DNA from: Aeromonas lusitana
GTDB taxonomy: Bacteria > Pseudomonadota > Gammaproteobacteria > Enterobacterales > Aeromonadaceae
Direction of reading: 5' to 3'
DNA length: 39,362 nucleotides
Assembly: GCF_002812985.1 (NCBI RefSeq)
Contig: NZ_PGCP01000040.1
Location: 1 to 39,362, forward strand
A program made the translations under genes and the position numbers. Shown piece after piece: positions 1 to 8,173 of the stretch; the stretch's first letter is position 1, and the number at the start of each line of letters is the position of its first letter. The notes under the pieces were generated by a model. It did no database searches, was not told the origin of the DNA, and saw only the letters and a program-made list of their open reading frames with translations.

Positions 1-1
1 T

Positions 2-27
2 GCCCGCTCATCTGAGCGGGCTTCTTT
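2..27 (+). terminator. Rho-independent terminator at left edge
   Basis: An 8-bp perfect GC-rich stem (2-9 with 14-21, loop ATCT) is followed by TTCTTT. It would end a + strand gene lying outside the window. It could also serve as the terminator of the minus-strand patZ, which stops at 92, but the bases on that side are cut off, so the second role is a guess. Confidence 0.7.
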
Positions 28-91
28 ATTGGCTGAGATTTATCATTTTTACGCTATAAACCCCTGCCTTCTCGCTATTTCACCGATCATG

Positions 92-2662
92 TCAGCTCTG
101 CTCTCCGCAGGGCAGCTGCATATTCACTACCCCGTCCTCCAGCTGGATATCGATCTGGAAGCCCAGCCGCTTGGCCAGGTTGATCATGCCGCGATTGCTC
201 GGCATGGTCATGCCGGAGAGCTGGCCTATGCCACGCTCGCGGGCGTAACGGGCAATCTTCTCCATCATCAGCTTGCCGAGCCCCAGCCCTTTCAAATCTG
301 AACGCACCAGAATGGCAAATTCCGCATCGGCGAGATCCGGCGTGGAGATGGCTCGTACCACCCCCAGGATCTGTTGATCAAAGGCGCCATCCTGGCCTAC
401 GGCGACGAAGGCCATCTCCCGGTCGTAGTCGATCTGGGTCATGCGGGCCAGCTCTTCATGGCCCAGCTCCCCCACGTCGGCGAAGAAGCGCTTGTATCTG
501 TCTTCATCGGAGACCTGGAGCACGAATGCCTTGTGGGCGGGTTCGTCTTCCGGCCGGATCGGGCGCAGCAGGACATGGCTCTGATCCTTGAGCCAAGCGC
601 CCTCTTCCAGCTCGGTGGGATAGGGGCGGATGGCCAGCGGCAGCGCTTGCTGGCCTTTCTCCATCAATGTCAGCCTGGCATCCAGGATCACCATCTCCTC
701 GCCGCTGGCCTGCAGCGGATGCAGATCCAGCTCCTGAATTTCGGGGAAGGCAAGCAACAGCTCCGACAGCTGGCACAGTACCTGACCGAGAGCATCCATA
801 TCGAGCCGTACCGGACTGGCCTGCTCGCGGATCTTGCCACTCTTGAGGGCGCCGATGATCTGGTAGCGGGCCAGCGCCTGGTTGAGTGGCGGCAGAGCCG
901 CGACCATCTGGTGCGGCTCGGCGCCGGACTCCCCGAGCAGGATGACGGGGCCGAAGACAGGGTCCTGCTGCAGGCGAATACGCAGCTCCAGGCCGCCGCT
1001 GCGGCGTGCCATGCGTTGCACCAGCAGGCCTTCGATGCGCGCGCCCGGATCGTGCTGACGTACCCGATCCAGGATGGCATCCGCCGCCTGGGCCACCTCG
1101 GCGGAGGTGCGCAGGTTGAGCATGACGCCGTGGACATCGGATTTATGGGCAATGTCCGGGGAGCGCAGTTTCACCGCCACCGGATAGCCTATCTGCTCTG
1201 CGGTCAGGGCCGCCTCGATGGCATCCGAGACTATCCAGGTCGGCAGGGTGGCGAGGCCGGCGGCCTGCATGATGGGCTGGGCCAGGTGGGTATCGAGCAC
1301 CCTCTGTTTGCGCTCCAGCGCCTGGCGGATCAGCTGCTGGCAACGCTCGACATCGAGCCTTCCCCCCTGCAGGGAGGCAGGCGTCTCCATCAGCTGCTTC
1401 TGGTTGCGGCGGTATTCCACCATGTGCATGAAGGCGGCGACAGCACTCTCCGGGGTGCGATAAGTCGGGATCCCCGCCTCGTTGAACAGGCGGCGACCCT
1501 CCTGGGCCGAGTACTCCCCCGCCCAGTTGGTGAGAATGTTGAAACGCCTGGCCCTGGGGTGCTGCTTGATGAAGGCGATCAGGTTGTCGGCCAGGGTAGC
1601 GCCGCGGGCGGTTAGCGAAGGGGCGTGGATCAGCAAGATGGCATCGGCTTTGTCCCCCTGCAGCAGCTGGTCCAGGGCGCCGCGATACGCCTCTATGTCG
1701 GCGTCACTGCCGATGTCGAGCGGTGCCATAGCCAGCTTGCCACCGCGCTCCAGCAGCACGTCGGCAGCCATGTTGGCGAGGCCACGGCCGTTGGAGAGGA
1801 TGGCGAGCCGCTCCCCCTTGAGGGTCAAGGAGTGGCTCAGGGTCTCGACGGTGGCAAACAGCTCGTGGGTGTCCCGCACCCGCAGCATGCCGGCCCGGCG
1901 GATGGCCGCATCGTAGACGTTGTCGAGGCCGTTGGTCGGATCGTGACGACCACTCTTGAGCACCAGGATCGGCTTGTTGCGCGAGGCTGCTCTGGCCGCC
2001 GAGAGGAAGTGGCGGGCATCGTGCAGCTTGTCCATGTAGATCAGGATGGCGCGGGTGGTGCCGTCACGAGAGAGCTGATCCAGCAGCTGGCCGAAGTCGA
2101 TGTCGCAGTGATCCCCGAGGGACACGAAGGCCGAGAAGCCGAGTTCCCGCTGCTTGGCCCAGTCGAGAATGGTGGTGCTGACCGCCGCGGATTGGGACAG
2201 GAAAGCCACCTGCCCCGGGGTGGCGGCGATGGGGGAGAAGCTGGCGTTGATGCCCTGACCCGGTAGCAGCATGCCCATGCTGTTGGGGCCGAGCAGCCGG
2301 ATGCCGTATTGCCGGCACAGGGCCTTGAGCTGCAGACGATCCTCTGCCGAGAACTGGGCGGCCAATATGATGGCGGCCCCAGTGCCCTTCTTGCCGAGGG
2401 CCTCTATGATGGGCAACACCCGCTCGCGTTTGGTGCAGACGATGGCGAGATCCGGGGCCAGCGGCAGGCTTGGGATGTCGGGATAGGCGAGCACGCCGGC
2501 GACGGCCCGGCTGTGGGGGCTGACCGGCAGTATGGGACCCTTGAACTGGCCCGCGAGCAGATGTCTTATCACCACCTGACCCGCCTTCTGCGGGTCGCTC
2601 GAGGCTCCGATGACGGCAATTGATTGGGGTTTGAAGAGCCGATCAAGGCCGCTTGGTTTCAT
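92..2662 (-). CDS. patZ: Protein lysine acetyltransferase, NDP-forming acyl-CoA synthetase-GNAT fusion (PatZ/Pka/YfiQ)
   Basis: This predicted 856-residue cytoplasmic enzyme transfers acetyl groups from acetyl-CoA to protein lysines; acetyl-CoA synthetase is the classic target of the family. The order of domains is typical. Residues from about 5 form an ADP-forming acyl-CoA synthetase-like CoA-binding domain (FKPQSIAVIGASSDPQKAG), then a ligase and ATP-grasp-like part (GYPVAVKLRSPDIAHKSDVHG). About the last 165 residues form a GNAT domain with an R-x-x-x-K-G-L-G-L-G acetyl-CoA loop. I chose ATG at 2662 because GAGGAG lies five bases upstream. A GTG two codons earlier (2668) is in frame but overlaps that ribosome-binding site. 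The length matches the E. coli protein closely. It is probably monocistronic. The assignment is from domain architecture and is firm at family level. Confidence 0.93.
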   Translation of the reverse strand: MKPSGLDRLFKPQSIAVIGASSDPQKAGQVVIRHLLAGQFKGPILPVSPHSRAVAGVLAYPDIPSLPLAPDLAIVCTKRERVLPIIEALGKKGTGAAIILAAQFSAEDRLQLKALCRQYGIRLLGPNSMGMLLPGQGINASFSPIAATPGQVAFLSQSAAVSTTILDWAKQRELGFSAFVSLGDHCDIDFGQLLDQLSRDGTTRAILIYMDKLHDARHFLSAARAASRNKPILVLKSGRHDPTNGLDNVYDAAIRRAGMLRVRDTHELFATVETLSHSLTLKGERLAILSNGRGLANMAADVLLERGGKLAMAPLDIGSDADIEAYRGALDQLLQGDKADAILLIHAPSLTARGATLADNLIAFIKQHPRARRFNILTNWAGEYSAQEGRRLFNEAGIPTYRTPESAVAAFMHMVEYRRNQKQLMETPASLQGGRLDVERCQQLIRQALERKQRVLDTHLAQPIMQAAGLATLPTWIVSDAIEAALTAEQIGYPVAVKLRSPDIAHKSDVHGVMLNLRTSAEVAQAADAILDRVRQHDPGARIEGLLVQRMARRSGGLELRIRLQQDPVFGPVILLGESGAEPHQMVAALPPLNQALARYQIIGALKSGKIREQASPVRLDMDALGQVLCQLSELLLAFPEIQELDLHPLQASGEEMVILDARLTLMEKGQQALPLAIRPYPTELEEGAWLKDQSHVLLRPIRPEDEPAHKAFVLQVSDEDRYKRFFADVGELGHEELARMTQIDYDREMAFVAVGQDGAFDQQILGVVRAISTPDLADAEFAILVRSDLKGLGLGKLMMEKIARYARERGIGQLSGMTMPSNRGMINLAKRLGFQIDIQLEDGVVNMQLPCGEQS

Positions 2663-2753
2663 GGGCACTCCTCATGGCGACCCCCGGAGGCGAGGGTGAC
2701 GGATGGTGCCAGTCTAATACGCTTTGTGGGTTTGTTCTGTGACCAATTGCGGA

Positions 2754-2942
2754 TCAGCGGCCGACCAGGGCATTGGCGCGCAGGTAGAATCTGAGCTCGC
2801 CCTGGATGCGGCGCACCGCCGCCAGATGGTGCTCCTGCAGATAGATCTCCTGCTCCTGATCCAGCCGGCAGCGGCGTACCCCCAGGCTGTGGAGGTACTC
2901 TTCAAACAGGTGGGAACCCTTGATCTCGACTAGATGTTGCAT
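2754..2942 (-). CDS. Small conserved-looking protein of unknown function, NRho-like
   Basis: A 62-residue acidic/basic soluble protein with no signal peptide or membrane segment. AAGGAG lies six bases before the ATG, which strongly favours translation. It follows ilvY on the same strand after a 124-bp gap. By eye, the pattern F-x-x-Y-L-x-x-x-G-V, then a short acidic stretch, I-Y-L, and a helix ending G-E-L-x-x-Y-L resembles the small cytoplasmic N-terminal domain of GlpG rhomboid proteases (F-x-D-Y-M-x-x-x-G-V ... V-W-L ... A-E-L-x-x-F-L). No rhomboid gene is adjacent. The resemblance is my inference and covers too few residues to be secure. It could equally be a lineage-restricted protein of another fold. 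Confidence 0.7.
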   Translation of the reverse strand: MQHLVEIKGSHLFEEYLHSLGVRRCRLDQEQEIYLQEHHLAAVRRIQGELRFYLRANALVGR

Positions 2943-3066
2943 GGCGCGCTCCTTCTTCGCTGGTTGGTCTCGCAGTCTCCCCCCTTCTCTGGCGCTTTCC
3001 TACTGATACATTTGACACTGGCGCTGGCCACCGATGAGGTTTGTCGGTATGGAAGCCTACTTGTTG

Positions 3067-3954
3067 TCAGCGCACACCCTGGCCACGGGCCGTGTCCCAG
3101 AAGGCGCGGATCAGCGGCTCCTCCAACCGTTTCTTGAGCACGGCGATACCCACATCGAACGGCTTGAGCGCCGGTTTGGGCTCGACGATGCGCACCTTGT
3201 CCCCCATGGGGCTGTGATCGATCACCGCCGCTGGCACCAGGCCCACCCCGAAACCGAGCGCCACCATGGCGACTATGCCCTCGTTGCCGGCGACCTCGGC
3301 ATAGATGTTGGGGGCTATGCCCTTGTTGCGCAGCCACTGATCGCAGCGCTTTCGCGCCAGTCCCTGCTCGGAGAGGATGAGGGGCATCCGCTCCCAATCC
3401 GGCGCGCCATTGTGGTACCAGTGAGCGGGGGGCGTGCTCCTTGGGGCGATAAACACCAGGGGCACCTGCTGCAGGCTGGCAAATTCCAGCTTGGCGGAGA
3501 GCGCATCCGGGCGCGCGGCGATGGCGAGATCTGCCTCGTCCGCCAGTATCTTGTCCACCGCCAGGGCAGGATCGCCGGTCTCGAGTTTGATCTCGAGCTG
3601 GGGATAGCGGCGACGAAAGCGCTCCAATACCTCGGGCAGCAGGAAGTAGCTGGCGGTGACCGAGCAGAACACTCGCAGCCGCCCCTGCAGCGGCTCATCG
3701 CTGCGCCTGAGCTCCTGCTTGAGTCGGCGCCACTCCTGCAACAGGCTGCCGCCGAACTCCCGCAGCTTCTCGCCAGCCGGGGTGAGCCGCACGCTGCGGT
3801 TGTCCCGCTCGAACAGCACGCAGCCGGTCTCCTGCTCCAGTCGCTGGATGGCGCGGCTCAGGGTGGAGGGGCTGACCGCCATGGCGTCGGCACTCTTGCC
3901 GAAGTGAAGGGAGTCGGCGAGGTGGAGAAACAGCTCGAGATTGCGAAGATCCAT
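3067..3954 (-). CDS. ilvY: LysR-family activator of ilvC, IlvY
   Basis: This 295-residue LysR-type regulator has an N-terminal winged helix-turn-helix (about 1-60; LADSLHFGKSADAMAVSPST is the helix-turn-helix core) and a periplasmic-binding-protein-like effector domain. It lies divergent from ilvC, the defining arrangement of IlvY. In E. coli IlvY senses acetolactate and acetohydroxybutyrate and activates ilvC. The start has AGGA nine bases upstream and gives the standard MDLRNLELF LysR opening. A near copy of this start region lies 66 bp further upstream (ATG at 4018-4020), but that copy hits a stop just before the true start, so it is not an N-terminal extension. Confidence 0.93.
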   Translation of the reverse strand: MDLRNLELFLHLADSLHFGKSADAMAVSPSTLSRAIQRLEQETGCVLFERDNRSVRLTPAGEKLREFGGSLLQEWRRLKQELRRSDEPLQGRLRVFCSVTASYFLLPEVLERFRRRYPQLEIKLETGDPALAVDKILADEADLAIAARPDALSAKLEFASLQQVPLVFIAPRSTPPAHWYHNGAPDWERMPLILSEQGLARKRCDQWLRNKGIAPNIYAEVAGNEGIVAMVALGFGVGLVPAAVIDHSPMGDKVRIVEPKPALKPFDVGIAVLKKRLEEPLIRAFWDTARGQGVR

Positions 3955-4034
3955 CTTTCAATTCCTGCGGTGGTGGCTGCCGACGTGGAGGGAAAAATCG
4001 GTGGGATTGCGCAGAATCATCTTTCAATTCTTGC
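3903..4034 (-). repeat. 66-bp imperfect tandem duplication of the ilvY start region
   Basis: Read on the minus strand, 4034-3969 and 3968-3903 are two successive units. Both begin GCA(A/G)GAATTGAAAGATG, and both continue with a near match (ATTCTGCGCAATC against GATCTTCGCAATC) before drifting apart. The second unit contains the real ilvY ribosome-binding site, start codon and first 17 or so codons. In an alternative frame the duplication shows as a repeated peptide containing QELKD(D/G)S(A/S)QS and PPRR. Confidence 0.8.
3958..4020 (-). CDS. Possible 20-codon upstream ORF in the ilvY leader
   Basis: The duplicated start region provides an ATG with the same upstream sequence as ilvY (GCAAGAATTGAAAG). 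The frame runs 20 codons (MILRNPTDFSLHVGSHHRRN) and stops with TGA three bases before the ilvY ATG, so termination and reinitiation would be tightly coupled. A candidate ilvY -10 (TATATT, 4054-4049) would put it in the transcript. Its first residues mimic the start of IlvY. Whether it is translated is unknown; it may be only debris of the duplication. Confidence 0.35.
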   Translation of the reverse strand: MILRNPTDFSLHVGSHHRRN

Positions 4035-4140
4035 AACATACTGTTTCGAATATATCATTTCAGGCAATAAGTGTCCCGCGCTATAGTGGTTTCGACAACG
4101 CCGTCATCCGGCATGGAATCAATCGAACGGAGCAATCACC
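4035..4140. promoter_or_regulatory. Divergent ilvY/ilvC promoter and operator region
   Basis: On the + strand TATAGT at 4082-4087 is a candidate ilvC -10 with a poor -35 (TTTCAG, 4058-4063, 18-bp spacer), as expected for an activator-dependent promoter. On the minus strand GGGACA, 17 bp and TATATT (4054-4049) could drive ilvY. Between them are TTGCAA (4031-4036) and GGCAATA (4063-4069), opposed TTGC/GCAA half-sites compatible with a LysR operator. The ilvC ribosome-binding site is GGAG at 4129-4132. Exact IlvY sites are inferred, not shown. Confidence 0.55.
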
Positions 4141-5622
4141 ATGGCTAATTATTTCAACACCCTGAACCTGCGTCAGCAGTTGGCCCAGTTGGGCAAGTGT
4201 CGTTTCATGCAGCGCGAAGAGTTCGCTGACGGTTGTGCGGCGCTCAAGGGCAAGAAGGTGGTGATTGTGGGTTGTGGCGCCCAGGGTCTGAACCAGGGTC
4301 TGAACATGCGCGACTCCGGGCTGGATATCTCCTATGCCCTGCGCAAGGCCGCCATCACAGAGAAACGTGCCTCCTGGCAGAAGGCCACCGACAACGGCTT
4401 CGTGGTCGGCACCTATGAGGAGCTGATCCCGAGTGCCGATCTGGTGCTGAACCTGACCCCGGACAAACAGCACTCCGACGTCGTCAAGACTGTCATGCCG
4501 CTGATGAAGCAGGGTGCAGCTCTGGGTTACTCCCACGGCTTCAACGTGGTGGAAGAGGGTCAGCAGATCCGCTCCGACATCACAGTCGTCATGGTGGCGC
4601 CCAAGTGCCCGGGTACCGAGGTGCGTGAAGAGTACAAGCGTGGCTTCGGCGTACCGACCCTGATTGCGGTACACCCGGAGAACGATCCCCAGGGCGAGGG
4701 CATGGCCATCGCCAAGGCCTGGGCCTCCGCCACCGGCGGCGACCGTGCCGGGGTGCTGGAGTCCTCCTTCGTGGCGGAAGTGAAATCCGACCTGATGGGC
4801 GAGCAAACCATTCTGTGCGGCATGCTGCAGGCCGGTTCCCTGCTGTGCTACGACAAGCTGGTTGCCGAGGGCACAGACCCGGCCTACGCCGGCAAGCTGA
4901 TCCAGTTCGGCTGGGAGACCATCACCGAAGCCCTGAAGCAGGGCGGCATCAGCCTGATGATGGATCGCCTGTCCAACCCGGCCAAGCTGCGTGCCTTCGA
5001 GCTGTCCGAGCAACTGCATACCCTGATGCGCCCGCTGTTCGAGAAGCACATGGACGACATCATCGCCGGTGAGTTCTCCCGCGGCATGATGGCCGACTGG
5101 GCCGAGGACGACGCCAAGCTGTTCGGCTGGCGCGAAGAGACCGGCAAGTCTGCCTTCGAAAATGCCCCGGCTTTCGCCGGCAAGATTGCCGAGCAGGAGT
5201 ATTTCGACAATGGCGTGGTCATGGTGGCCATGGTCAAGGCGGGTGTGGAGCTGGCGTTCGAGACCATGGTGGCTTCCGGCATCTATGAAGAGTCCGCCTA
5301 CTACGAATCCCTGCACGAGCTGCCGCTCATCGCCAATACCGTCGCCCGCAAGCGCCTGTACGAGATGAACGTGGTGATCTCCGATACCGCCGAATACGGT
5401 AACTACCTGTTCGCCAACGCCGCCGTGCCGCTCTTGCGCGAGCACTTTATGCCGACCCTGCAGGCTGGCGATCTGGGCAGTGCCCGTGCCGAGCCAAAAG
5501 CGGTGGATAACCTGGCCTTGCTGGCGGCCAACGAGGCGACCCGCAGCCACCCGATCGAAGCGATCGGCCATACCCTGCGCGGCTACATGAAAGACATGAA
5601 ACGCATCGCGGTTGGTGGTTAA
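4141..5622 (+). CDS. ilvC: Ketol-acid reductoisomerase (NADP+), class II
   Basis: This 493-residue cytoplasmic enzyme converts acetolactate and acetohydroxybutyrate to the dihydroxy acids of valine and isoleucine synthesis, using NADPH and magnesium. The Rossmann dinucleotide motif is clear ([21 protein letters not shown], about residues 40-60), with R and K residues after the second strand suited to NADPH. The length is that of the long enterobacterial class II enzyme (about 490), with the duplicated C-terminal knotted domain, rather than the short class I form of about 330. It is transcribed divergently from its activator ilvY and ends before a bidirectional terminator shared with pgi. Confidence 0.97.
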   Translation: MANYFNTLNLRQQLAQLGKCRFMQREEFADGCAALKGKKVVIVGCGAQGLNQGLNMRDSGLDISYALRKAAITEKRASWQKATDNGFVVGTYEELIPSADLVLNLTPDKQHSDVVKTVMPLMKQGAALGYSHGFNVVEEGQQIRSDITVVMVAPKCPGTEVREEYKRGFGVPTLIAVHPENDPQGEGMAIAKAWASATGGDRAGVLESSFVAEVKSDLMGEQTILCGMLQAGSLLCYDKLVAEGTDPAYAGKLIQFGWETITEALKQGGISLMMDRLSNPAKLRAFELSEQLHTLMRPLFEKHMDDIIAGEFSRGMMADWAEDDAKLFGWREETGKSAFENAPAFAGKIAEQEYFDNGVVMVAMVKAGVELAFETMVASGIYEESAYYESLHELPLIANTVARKRLYEMNVVISDTAEYGNYLFANAAVPLLREHFMPTLQAGDLGSARAEPKAVDNLALLAANEATRSHPIEAIGHTLRGYMKDMKRIAVGG

Positions 5623-5654
5623 TCCTTAACGAACAGGCATGAGGAGGGGCGGGG

Positions 5655-5741
5655 ATGACGATCCTCGTTACCGGCTGGCTTAGACACCTGGCCGGATGTC
5701 CGAATCGTGCAAGCCGTCAGCTTGGCTGTTGGCCATCGTGA
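5655..5741 (+). CDS. Possible 28-residue small protein downstream of ilvC
   Basis: An ATG at 5655 is preceded by GAGGAG (5641-5646, eight-base gap) and opens 28 codons beginning MTILVTGWLRHL. The frame stops ten bases before the shared ilvC/pgi terminator, so it would be the last cistron of the ilvC transcript. The N-terminal third is hydrophobic, and there are two cysteines. I recognise no family. The purine-rich stretch could be chance, so this remains a candidate only. Confidence 0.3.
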   Translation: MTILVTGWLRHLAGCPNRASRQLGCWPS

Positions 5742-5750
5742 CCGGCAATA

Positions 5751-5780
5751 AAAAGCCCCGCTCAATGAGTGGGGCTTTTG
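5751..5780. terminator. Bidirectional terminator between ilvC and pgi
   Basis: AAAAGCCCC (5751-5759) pairs with GGGGCTTTT (5771-5779); the stem extends inward through CTC/GAG with one G-T pair. A-tract and T-tract flank both sides, so it can stop transcription from ilvC and from pgi. Confidence 0.85.
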
Positions 5781-5801
5781 CATTCAGGAAGGTTGGAGAG
5801 C

Positions 5802-7451
5802 TCAGGCTTTCCAGGCTTTCCAGGTGTTGATGAGGCCATTGGTGGAGCAGTCGTGGCTGGTGACGGCCGCGTCTGTGGTCAGCTCCGGCAGTATCTTGTT
5901 GGCCAGCTGTTTGCCCAGCTCCACGCCCCACTGATCGAAGCTGAAGATGTTCAGGATGGCGCCCTGCACGAAGATCTTGTGCTCGTACATGGCGATCAGG
6001 GCACCCAGCGTCTTCGGGGTCAGGCTCTTGAACAAGATGCTGTTGGTCGGGCGGTTGCCTTCGAACACCTTGAACGGCACCAGATCCTTCACCTGCTCCA
6101 GCGTCTTGCCGGCGGCCAGGAACTCGGCCTCGACCTGTTCCTTGCTCTTGCCAAAGGCCAGGGCCTCGGTCTGGGCGAAGAAGTTGGCCAGCAGCTTCGG
6201 ATGGTGGTCGCCAATGGGGTTGTGGCTGATGGCCGGCGCCAGGAAGTCGCAGGGGATCAGCTTGGTGCCCTGGTGGATCAGCTGGTAGAAGGCGTGTTGG
6301 CCGTTGGTACCCGGCTCACCCCAGATGATGGGGCCAGTCTGGTAGTCGACCTTGTTGCCGTTGCGATCGGTGAACTTGCCGTTGGACTCCATGTTGCCCT
6401 GCTGGAAGTAGGCAGGGAAGCGGTGCATGTACTGATCGTACGGCAGGATCGCCTCGGACTCGGCACCGTGGAAGTTGTTGTACCAGAGGCCAATGAGCGC
6501 CAGCAGTACCGGCACGTTCTGCTCGAAGGCGGCGGTGGCGAAATGCATGTCCATCTCGAAGGCGCCTTGCAGCAGGGCCTCGAAGTGCTCGAAACCAAGG
6601 GACAGTGCGATGGGCATGCCGATGGCGGACCAGGAGGAGTAACGACCGCCGACCCAGTCCCAGAACTCGAACATGTTGTCGGTGTCGATGCCGAACTCGG
6701 CAACGGCCTTGCCGTTGGTGGAGAGCGCCGCGAAGTGCTTGGCGACGTGGGCCTTGTCACCGGCGATCTGGATGAACCAGTCGCGGGCGGTCAGGGCGTT
6801 GGTCATGGTCTCCTGGGTGGTGAAGGTCTTGGAGGCCACCAGGAACAATGTAGTTTCCGGATCGATCTTCTTCAGCGTCTCGGCGATGTGGGTGCCGTCG
6901 ACGTTGGAGACGAAGTGCATCTCCAGGTGATTCTTGTAGGGGCGCAGGGCCTCGGTGATCATGACGGGGCCGAGATCCGAGCCGCCGATACCTATGTTGA
7001 CCACGTGCCGGATAGGTTTGCCGGTGTAGCCCTTCCACTCGCCACCGATCACCTTCTCGCAGAAGCCCTTCATCTTGGCCAGTACGGCGTTCACTTCCGG
7101 CATCACATCCTTGCCATCCACCAGGACCGGACGATCGGAGCGGTTGCGCAGGGCGGTGTGCAGCACGGCGCGGCCTTCGGTCATGTTGATCTTGTCACCG
7201 TTGAACATGGCGTCGATGGCGCCGTGCAGATCGGTCTCCTTGGCCAGGGCGATCAGCAGTTCAAGAGTCTGCTCGGAGATCAGGTTCTTGGAGTAGTCGA
7301 CCAGGATGTCGCCACCGAAGGTGAGGGAGAACTTGTCAAAGCGCTTGGGATCCTGTGCGAACAGATCCTTGAGACGAGTCTCTTTGTGCGCCGCAAAGTG
7401 GGTTTCCAGAGCCTGCCAGGCCTTGGTCTGGGTTGGATTGATGTTTTTCAT
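5802..7451 (-). CDS. pgi: Glucose-6-phosphate isomerase
   Basis: This 549-residue glycolytic and gluconeogenic enzyme interconverts glucose 6-phosphate and fructose 6-phosphate in the cytoplasm. The family signatures are present: the sugar-phosphate loop [51 protein letters not shown] with the catalytic Glu/His region, and [11 protein letters not shown] near the C-terminus. The length equals that of E. coli Pgi. It stands alone between ilvC and an unrelated + strand gene. Confidence 0.97.
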   Translation of the reverse strand: MKNINPTQTKAWQALETHFAAHKETRLKDLFAQDPKRFDKFSLTFGGDILVDYSKNLISEQTLELLIALAKETDLHGAIDAMFNGDKINMTEGRAVLHTALRNRSDRPVLVDGKDVMPEVNAVLAKMKGFCEKVIGGEWKGYTGKPIRHVVNIGIGGSDLGPVMITEALRPYKNHLEMHFVSNVDGTHIAETLKKIDPETTLFLVASKTFTTQETMTNALTARDWFIQIAGDKAHVAKHFAALSTNGKAVAEFGIDTDNMFEFWDWVGGRYSSWSAIGMPIALSLGFEHFEALLQGAFEMDMHFATAAFEQNVPVLLALIGLWYNNFHGAESEAILPYDQYMHRFPAYFQQGNMESNGKFTDRNGNKVDYQTGPIIWGEPGTNGQHAFYQLIHQGTKLIPCDFLAPAISHNPIGDHHPKLLANFFAQTEALAFGKSKEQVEAEFLAAGKTLEQVKDLVPFKVFEGNRPTNSILFKSLTPKTLGALIAMYEHKIFVQGAILNIFSFDQWGVELGKQLANKILPELTTDAAVTSHDCSTNGLINTWKAWKA

Positions 7452-7522
7452 AGGATTATCGATCTTCCACGTTGTGTTTGAACCCTGCAGGCAAGGCTCC
7501 CGCCAAACCTTATTATTCGAGC

Positions 7523-7528
7523 ATTATA
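7523..7528 (-). promoter_or_regulatory. Candidate pgi -10 box
   Basis: The minus strand reads TATAAT about 70 bp before the pgi start. No good -35 lies at 16-18 bp (TTACAC is 20 bp away), so this is a tentative promoter. Confidence 0.4.
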
Positions 7529-7635
7529 CCGGGCCAGGTGTGCAGCCCGTGTAACAGAGCATTACCAATTGTCTGCCATCGGAGGAGTTTACAACCAAAA
7601 CGCTGGGATTATGAGTCAGCAAAGCCGCTGGGATC

Positions 7636-7788
7636 TTGCGTTTGCGCATGCTTCTCCCGTCTTGCCCGGGGCGAAAAGGCTTTCAGTCCTGGGCTGGGGA
7701 GGATTGGCTCCCGTCACCCTAAAGCACTCCCGGCAAGACATCTTTTCGCTTGTTTTATGTGCAAACGCAAACTTGCTCCGTCCGGAGC
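7636..7788. other. Multi-armed inverted-repeat structure in the pgi/7858 intergenic region
   Basis: The 406-bp gap 7452-7857 has no convincing gene apart from this structure. Arm A TTGCGTTTGCGCA (7636-7648) matches TGTGCAAACGCAA (7758-7770) in 12 of 13 positions. Arm B GTCTTGCC (7659-7666) pairs with GGCAAGAC (7732-7739). Arm C GCGAAAAG (7671-7678) pairs with CTTTTCGC (7742-7749). GCTTT (7679-7683) pairs with AAAGC (7721-7725), enclosing GGGAG/CTCCC (7697-7701, 7708-7712). B and C pairings cross, so they are alternative or a pseudoknot. A final palindrome GCTCCGTCCGGAGC occupies 7775-7788. It may be an RNA leader, a small RNA or a remnant repeat. Confidence 0.5.
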
Positions 7789-7857
7789 CGGTTACTATTC
7801 GCCTGGATGGACGATTCTCCCAGGGATGGCCACTGCTGTTGGAACGAGGAGATCGAC

Positions 7858-8046
7858 ATGAAACGCGTATTGTTCCTGTTTGCCCTGAGCCTGATCGCCA
7901 CCGGCCTCATCGGTCTCTTGACCCTGGCATTGACCACGGCCGCCCCAACCCTCGAACTGCGGGTGCTGGCGGTGATGGGGGCCGTGCTGGGGGGGTATGT
8001 ATTGGTGCAGCCGCGGCTCAACCGGGTGGCGCGCCGGCTGGCCTGA
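7858..8046 (+). CDS. Small two-helix membrane protein of unknown function
   Basis: The predicted protein has 62 residues. The start is fixed by GAGGAG at 7846-7851, six bases before the ATG. Residues about 3-27 and 33-52 form two hydrophobic segments joined by a short turn; the C-terminus is basic (RLNRVARRLA), so both ends are likely cytoplasmic. A perfect terminator follows within 41 bp, so it is probably a single-gene transcript. The upstream 400 bp contain an elaborate inverted-repeat structure. I recognise no family, and no neighbour suggests a role; mscS lies convergent across two terminators. Confidence 0.7.
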   Translation: MKRVLFLFALSLIATGLIGLLTLALTTAAPTLELRVLAVMGAVLGGYVLVQPRLNRVARRLA

Positions 8047-8086
8047 GTGCGGCCCGGCCGCCGGCTGATCCGGGCTGAATCCGATG

Positions 8087-8107
8087 CCGGCCGAATGGCC
8101 GGTTTTT
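8087..8107 (+). terminator. Terminator of the small membrane protein gene
   Basis: CCGGCC (8087-8092) and GGCCGG (8097-8102) close a GAAT loop, followed by five T residues. Confidence 0.85.
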
Positions 8108-8125
8108 GCTGGCGGAACGCCAGAA

Positions 8126-8159
8126 ACGACAATGCCAGCCCGAAGGCTGGCATTGTCGT
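8126..8159 (-). terminator. mscS terminator with UUCG tetraloop
   Basis: A perfect 15-bp stem (8126-8140 with 8145-8159) closes a four-base loop. Read on the minus strand, the loop is C(UUCG)G, the extra-stable tetraloop. It lies 15 bp beyond the mscS stop. The U-tract after it is weak (TTTCTG). Confidence 0.75.
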
Positions 8160-8173
8160 CATCAGGTCTGTTA

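Noticed and set aside
374..1615. Long + strand open frame of over 400 codons opposite patZ
   Set aside because: It is antisense to a clear acetyltransferase gene. GC-rich DNA of this kind gives long shadow frames on the opposite strand; the peptide has no family features.
5769..7481. 570-codon + strand open frame opposite pgi
   Set aside because: It is a shadow of the glucose-6-phosphate isomerase gene, whose motifs are unmistakable on the minus strand.
8087..8159. Two adjacent hairpins as a CRISPR-like or REP-like repeat
   Set aside because: They are two different convergent terminators (small membrane gene and mscS); the stems are unrelated and not repeated elsewhere in the window.
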